64,000 bases of DNA from Laceyella putida (GTDB taxonomy: Bacteria > Bacillota > Bacilli > Thermoactinomycetales > Thermoactinomycetaceae). The notes under the pieces are model-generated. The model was not told the origin of the DNA. It made no database searches and was given only the letters and a program-made list of their open reading frames with translations. Within the stretch, counting starts at the first letter, position 1; the number at the start of each line of letters is the position of its first letter. The position numbers and the translations under genes were made by a program. Below, one piece after another: positions 62,982 through 64,000 of the stretch. The stretch covers positions 1 to 64,000 of the forward strand of contig NZ_JBHTBW010000040.1 in assembly GCF_042665195.1 (NCBI RefSeq), given 5' to 3'.

Positions 62982-63019
62982 GGCGCTCCTCCTCCTTTTC
63001 GCATAATGCGGTTTATCCC

Positions 63020-63050
63020 ATTCTAAAGGTTCACGCAACGGAAAAGTAAA
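63020..63050 (-). promoter_or_regulatory. MerR-type 19-bp-spacer promoter
   Basis: On the minus strand TTTACT (63050-63045), 19 nt, TAGAAT (63025-63020). A 19-nt spacer is typical of promoters activated by MerR proteins. The gap 62982-63314 shows no gene. Confidence 0.55.
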
Positions 63051-63314
63051 GCGATAAGTTGGAACGGGGAAACGGATGAAATCGGGGTGAACAACCATTT
63101 GCCCAAGATTTCCACACCCGAAATGGTTACAGAGTTTTCGGACTCGTTCATTCTTTGCCAGACATGCCCTAGTAACGTTTTCAGTGAAACCGTCAAGCGG
63201 TGTGTTACACGCCCTGAATGTTTATCAAAAACGAGGCGATGTTTAAGCGAAGGAGGGCAAGTAAATAATAGAGTTGACCCTATTGCATCGGAATTTGTAA
63301 AGGTGTGAACAGAA

Positions 63315-63641
63315 TTGAGCGTCAGGAAACGGGAAAGGAAAAAAAACAAGGGTGTCGAGGATTCTACTATAAAGAGTGAAGAAGACACCCAGTTCCCCGC
63401 AAAGTGTTTAAGTCAAAATATCCATTGGATCACTAACAGGCTGGGTCATAGCGGCGACCTGGCTTTTCGGGAATTCATGGTGGGCGGCCGGGAAGAAAAA
63501 CTTCGCGCCGCCATTCTGTATATGGATGGATTGGTGGAAGAGCAGACAATCAATTTGGTCATTATGAAATCGCTGATGATGGAGACCGCGCCAAACATGG
63601 CGGGGATCACATCGGATGATTACGCCGAGCGGGTGCATTGA
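63315..63641 (+). pseudogene. GerA-family spore germination protein, N-terminal fragment
   Basis: The 108-codon frame (TTG 63315, after AAAGGTG) contains LSQNIHWITNRLGHSGDLAFREF, AAILYMDGLVEEQTIN and LMMETAP, matching the N-terminal cytosolic part of GerAA/GerKA-type proteins. Full-length relatives have about 480-530 residues with several membrane segments; here the frame stops at 63641 and no continuation is found in the other frames. It is a 3'-truncated remnant or a very short variant. Confidence 0.65.
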
Positions 63642-63728
63642 AACAAAACTTAAATAAGCAGTCAAATTGAAATGTGAATGGTCTGTTACGGGGAATGGCA
63701 CCAAAGCAATCGTTATGTTTCAGCCCAT

Positions 63729-63772
63729 GCAAGCCAAAGGACAGCGCATCTTTACGCTGTCCTTTGGCTTGC
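63729..63772. terminator. Long hairpin at the convergent junction
   Basis: AAGCCAAAGGACAGCG pairs with CGCTGTCCTTTGGCTT (16 bp). It probably terminates the nucleotidase transcript on the minus strand; T runs are weak. Confidence 0.65.
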
Positions 63773-63776
63773 CATT

Positions 63777-64000
63777 CTATTTCTCCAGTGTAATCCGTCC
63801 TTCAATCGTCGCGCCAAACGGTTGCGGCAACTGTTTCACATACTCCACCAACGCATCGAGATCAGTGGGTCCGACGGTGCGGTCGGTGCCTTCCTTGAGT
63901 ACCGTAAAGCCATCGCCGCCGCTGGCCAAGAAGCTGTTCACCGTCACGCTGTAGGTCGCTGCGGGATCAAGTGGCGTCCCATCCGCTTTCACGATCGAGA
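63777..64000 (-). CDS. 5'-nucleotidase/metallophosphatase, C-terminal part
   Basis: Partial: the gene runs off the right edge. The visible residues (SIVKADGTPLDPAATYSV, TVNSFLASGGDGFTVL, then LVEYVKQL) match the C-terminal substrate-binding domain of UshA/CpdB-type secreted 5'-nucleotidases; SFLASGGDGF is the conserved adenine-binding block. The catalytic metallophosphatase domain lies outside the window. Confidence 0.85.
   Translation of the reverse strand, partial: SIVKADGTPLDPAATYSVTVNSFLASGGDGFTVLKEGTDRTVGPTDLDALVEYVKQLPQPFGATIEGRITLEK

Noticed and set aside
1..64000. CRISPR arrays, tRNA or rRNA genes
   Set aside because: No regularly spaced repeats, tRNA-like cloverleaf or rRNA sequence was seen on reading.

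Overview
The window looks like chromosome of a spore-forming, Gram-positive Bacillales bacterium. The moderately high G+C, strong AGGAGG ribosome sites, frequent TTG/GTG starts and protein sequences suggest the Thermoactinomycetaceae (inference, not proven). The genes gatCAB, dgkB, rlmCD, yerC, pcrB, pcrA and ligA sit together in Bacillus subtilis in the yer region. Here they are spread over the first 29 kb with other genes between them. Sporulation-type relatives (a CotQ-like oxidase remnant, a CwlD-like amidase, a GerA-type fragment) fit a spore former. No rRNA, tRNA, CRISPR array or prophage was recognised.

Layout. 0-2.4 kb: minus-strand pyruvate/peptide-type transporter cstA with its small YbdD partner. 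2.7-9.8 kb: gatCAB, a small membrane protein, a CbiX/SirB chelatase, a HupE-like protein and gnd. 10-14 kb: purine permease with candidate PurR boxes, dgkB, rlmCD. 14.3-16.8 kb: decayed accessory patch (frameshifted FAD oxidase, 5'-truncated amidohydrolase). 16.8-22.3 kb: nitroreductase, amidase, cyclophilin, and a minus-strand operon glycosyltransferase-galU-ugd that makes UDP-glucose and UDP-glucuronate. 22.4-22.9 kb: an IS605/IS1341-type remnant that has lost nearly all of tnpB but keeps a promoter and the omega-RNA-like right end. 23.4-31.3 kb: yerC, pcrB-pcrA-ligA, a membrane protein and a secreted transglutaminase-like protein. 31.4-34.4 kb: a TPP-riboswitch-controlled pyrimidine/thiamine-precursor ABC transporter that includes a thiamine-binding MTH1187-type gene.

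34.8-43.3 kb: RluA-type pseudouridine synthase, secreted lipase, SDR protein, a 59-residue membrane protein, a class A penicillin-binding protein with a calcium-binding-repeat tail, YkvI-like and PlsY-like membrane proteins. 43.5-48 kb: SHOCT fragment, DUF2797 protein, a 59-residue charged protein, an SDH-type ClpP-fold protease, an acyl-CoA synthetase. 48.2-52.2 kb: the Hen1-Pnkp RNA-repair pair. 52.4-53.9 kb: csoR, copZ, an alpha/beta hydrolase. 54.0-57.7 kb: cobalamin riboswitch, btuFCD and ATP:cobalamin adenosyltransferase. 57.8-63 kb: YusI-like protein, an ABC-2 exporter with two ATPases and its TetR regulator with a visible operator, and a MerR-methyltransferase fusion with a 19-bp-spacer promoter. 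The window ends in a GerA-family fragment and the C-terminus of a secreted 5'-nucleotidase.

The most interesting items are the TnpB-less guide-RNA-like relic, the hairpin that appears to bring a distant Shine-Dalgarno next to the cstA start, the MerR-methyltransferase fusion with its promoter, the amidase lacking its catalytic glutamate, and the Hen1-Pnkp repair cassette (a known system).
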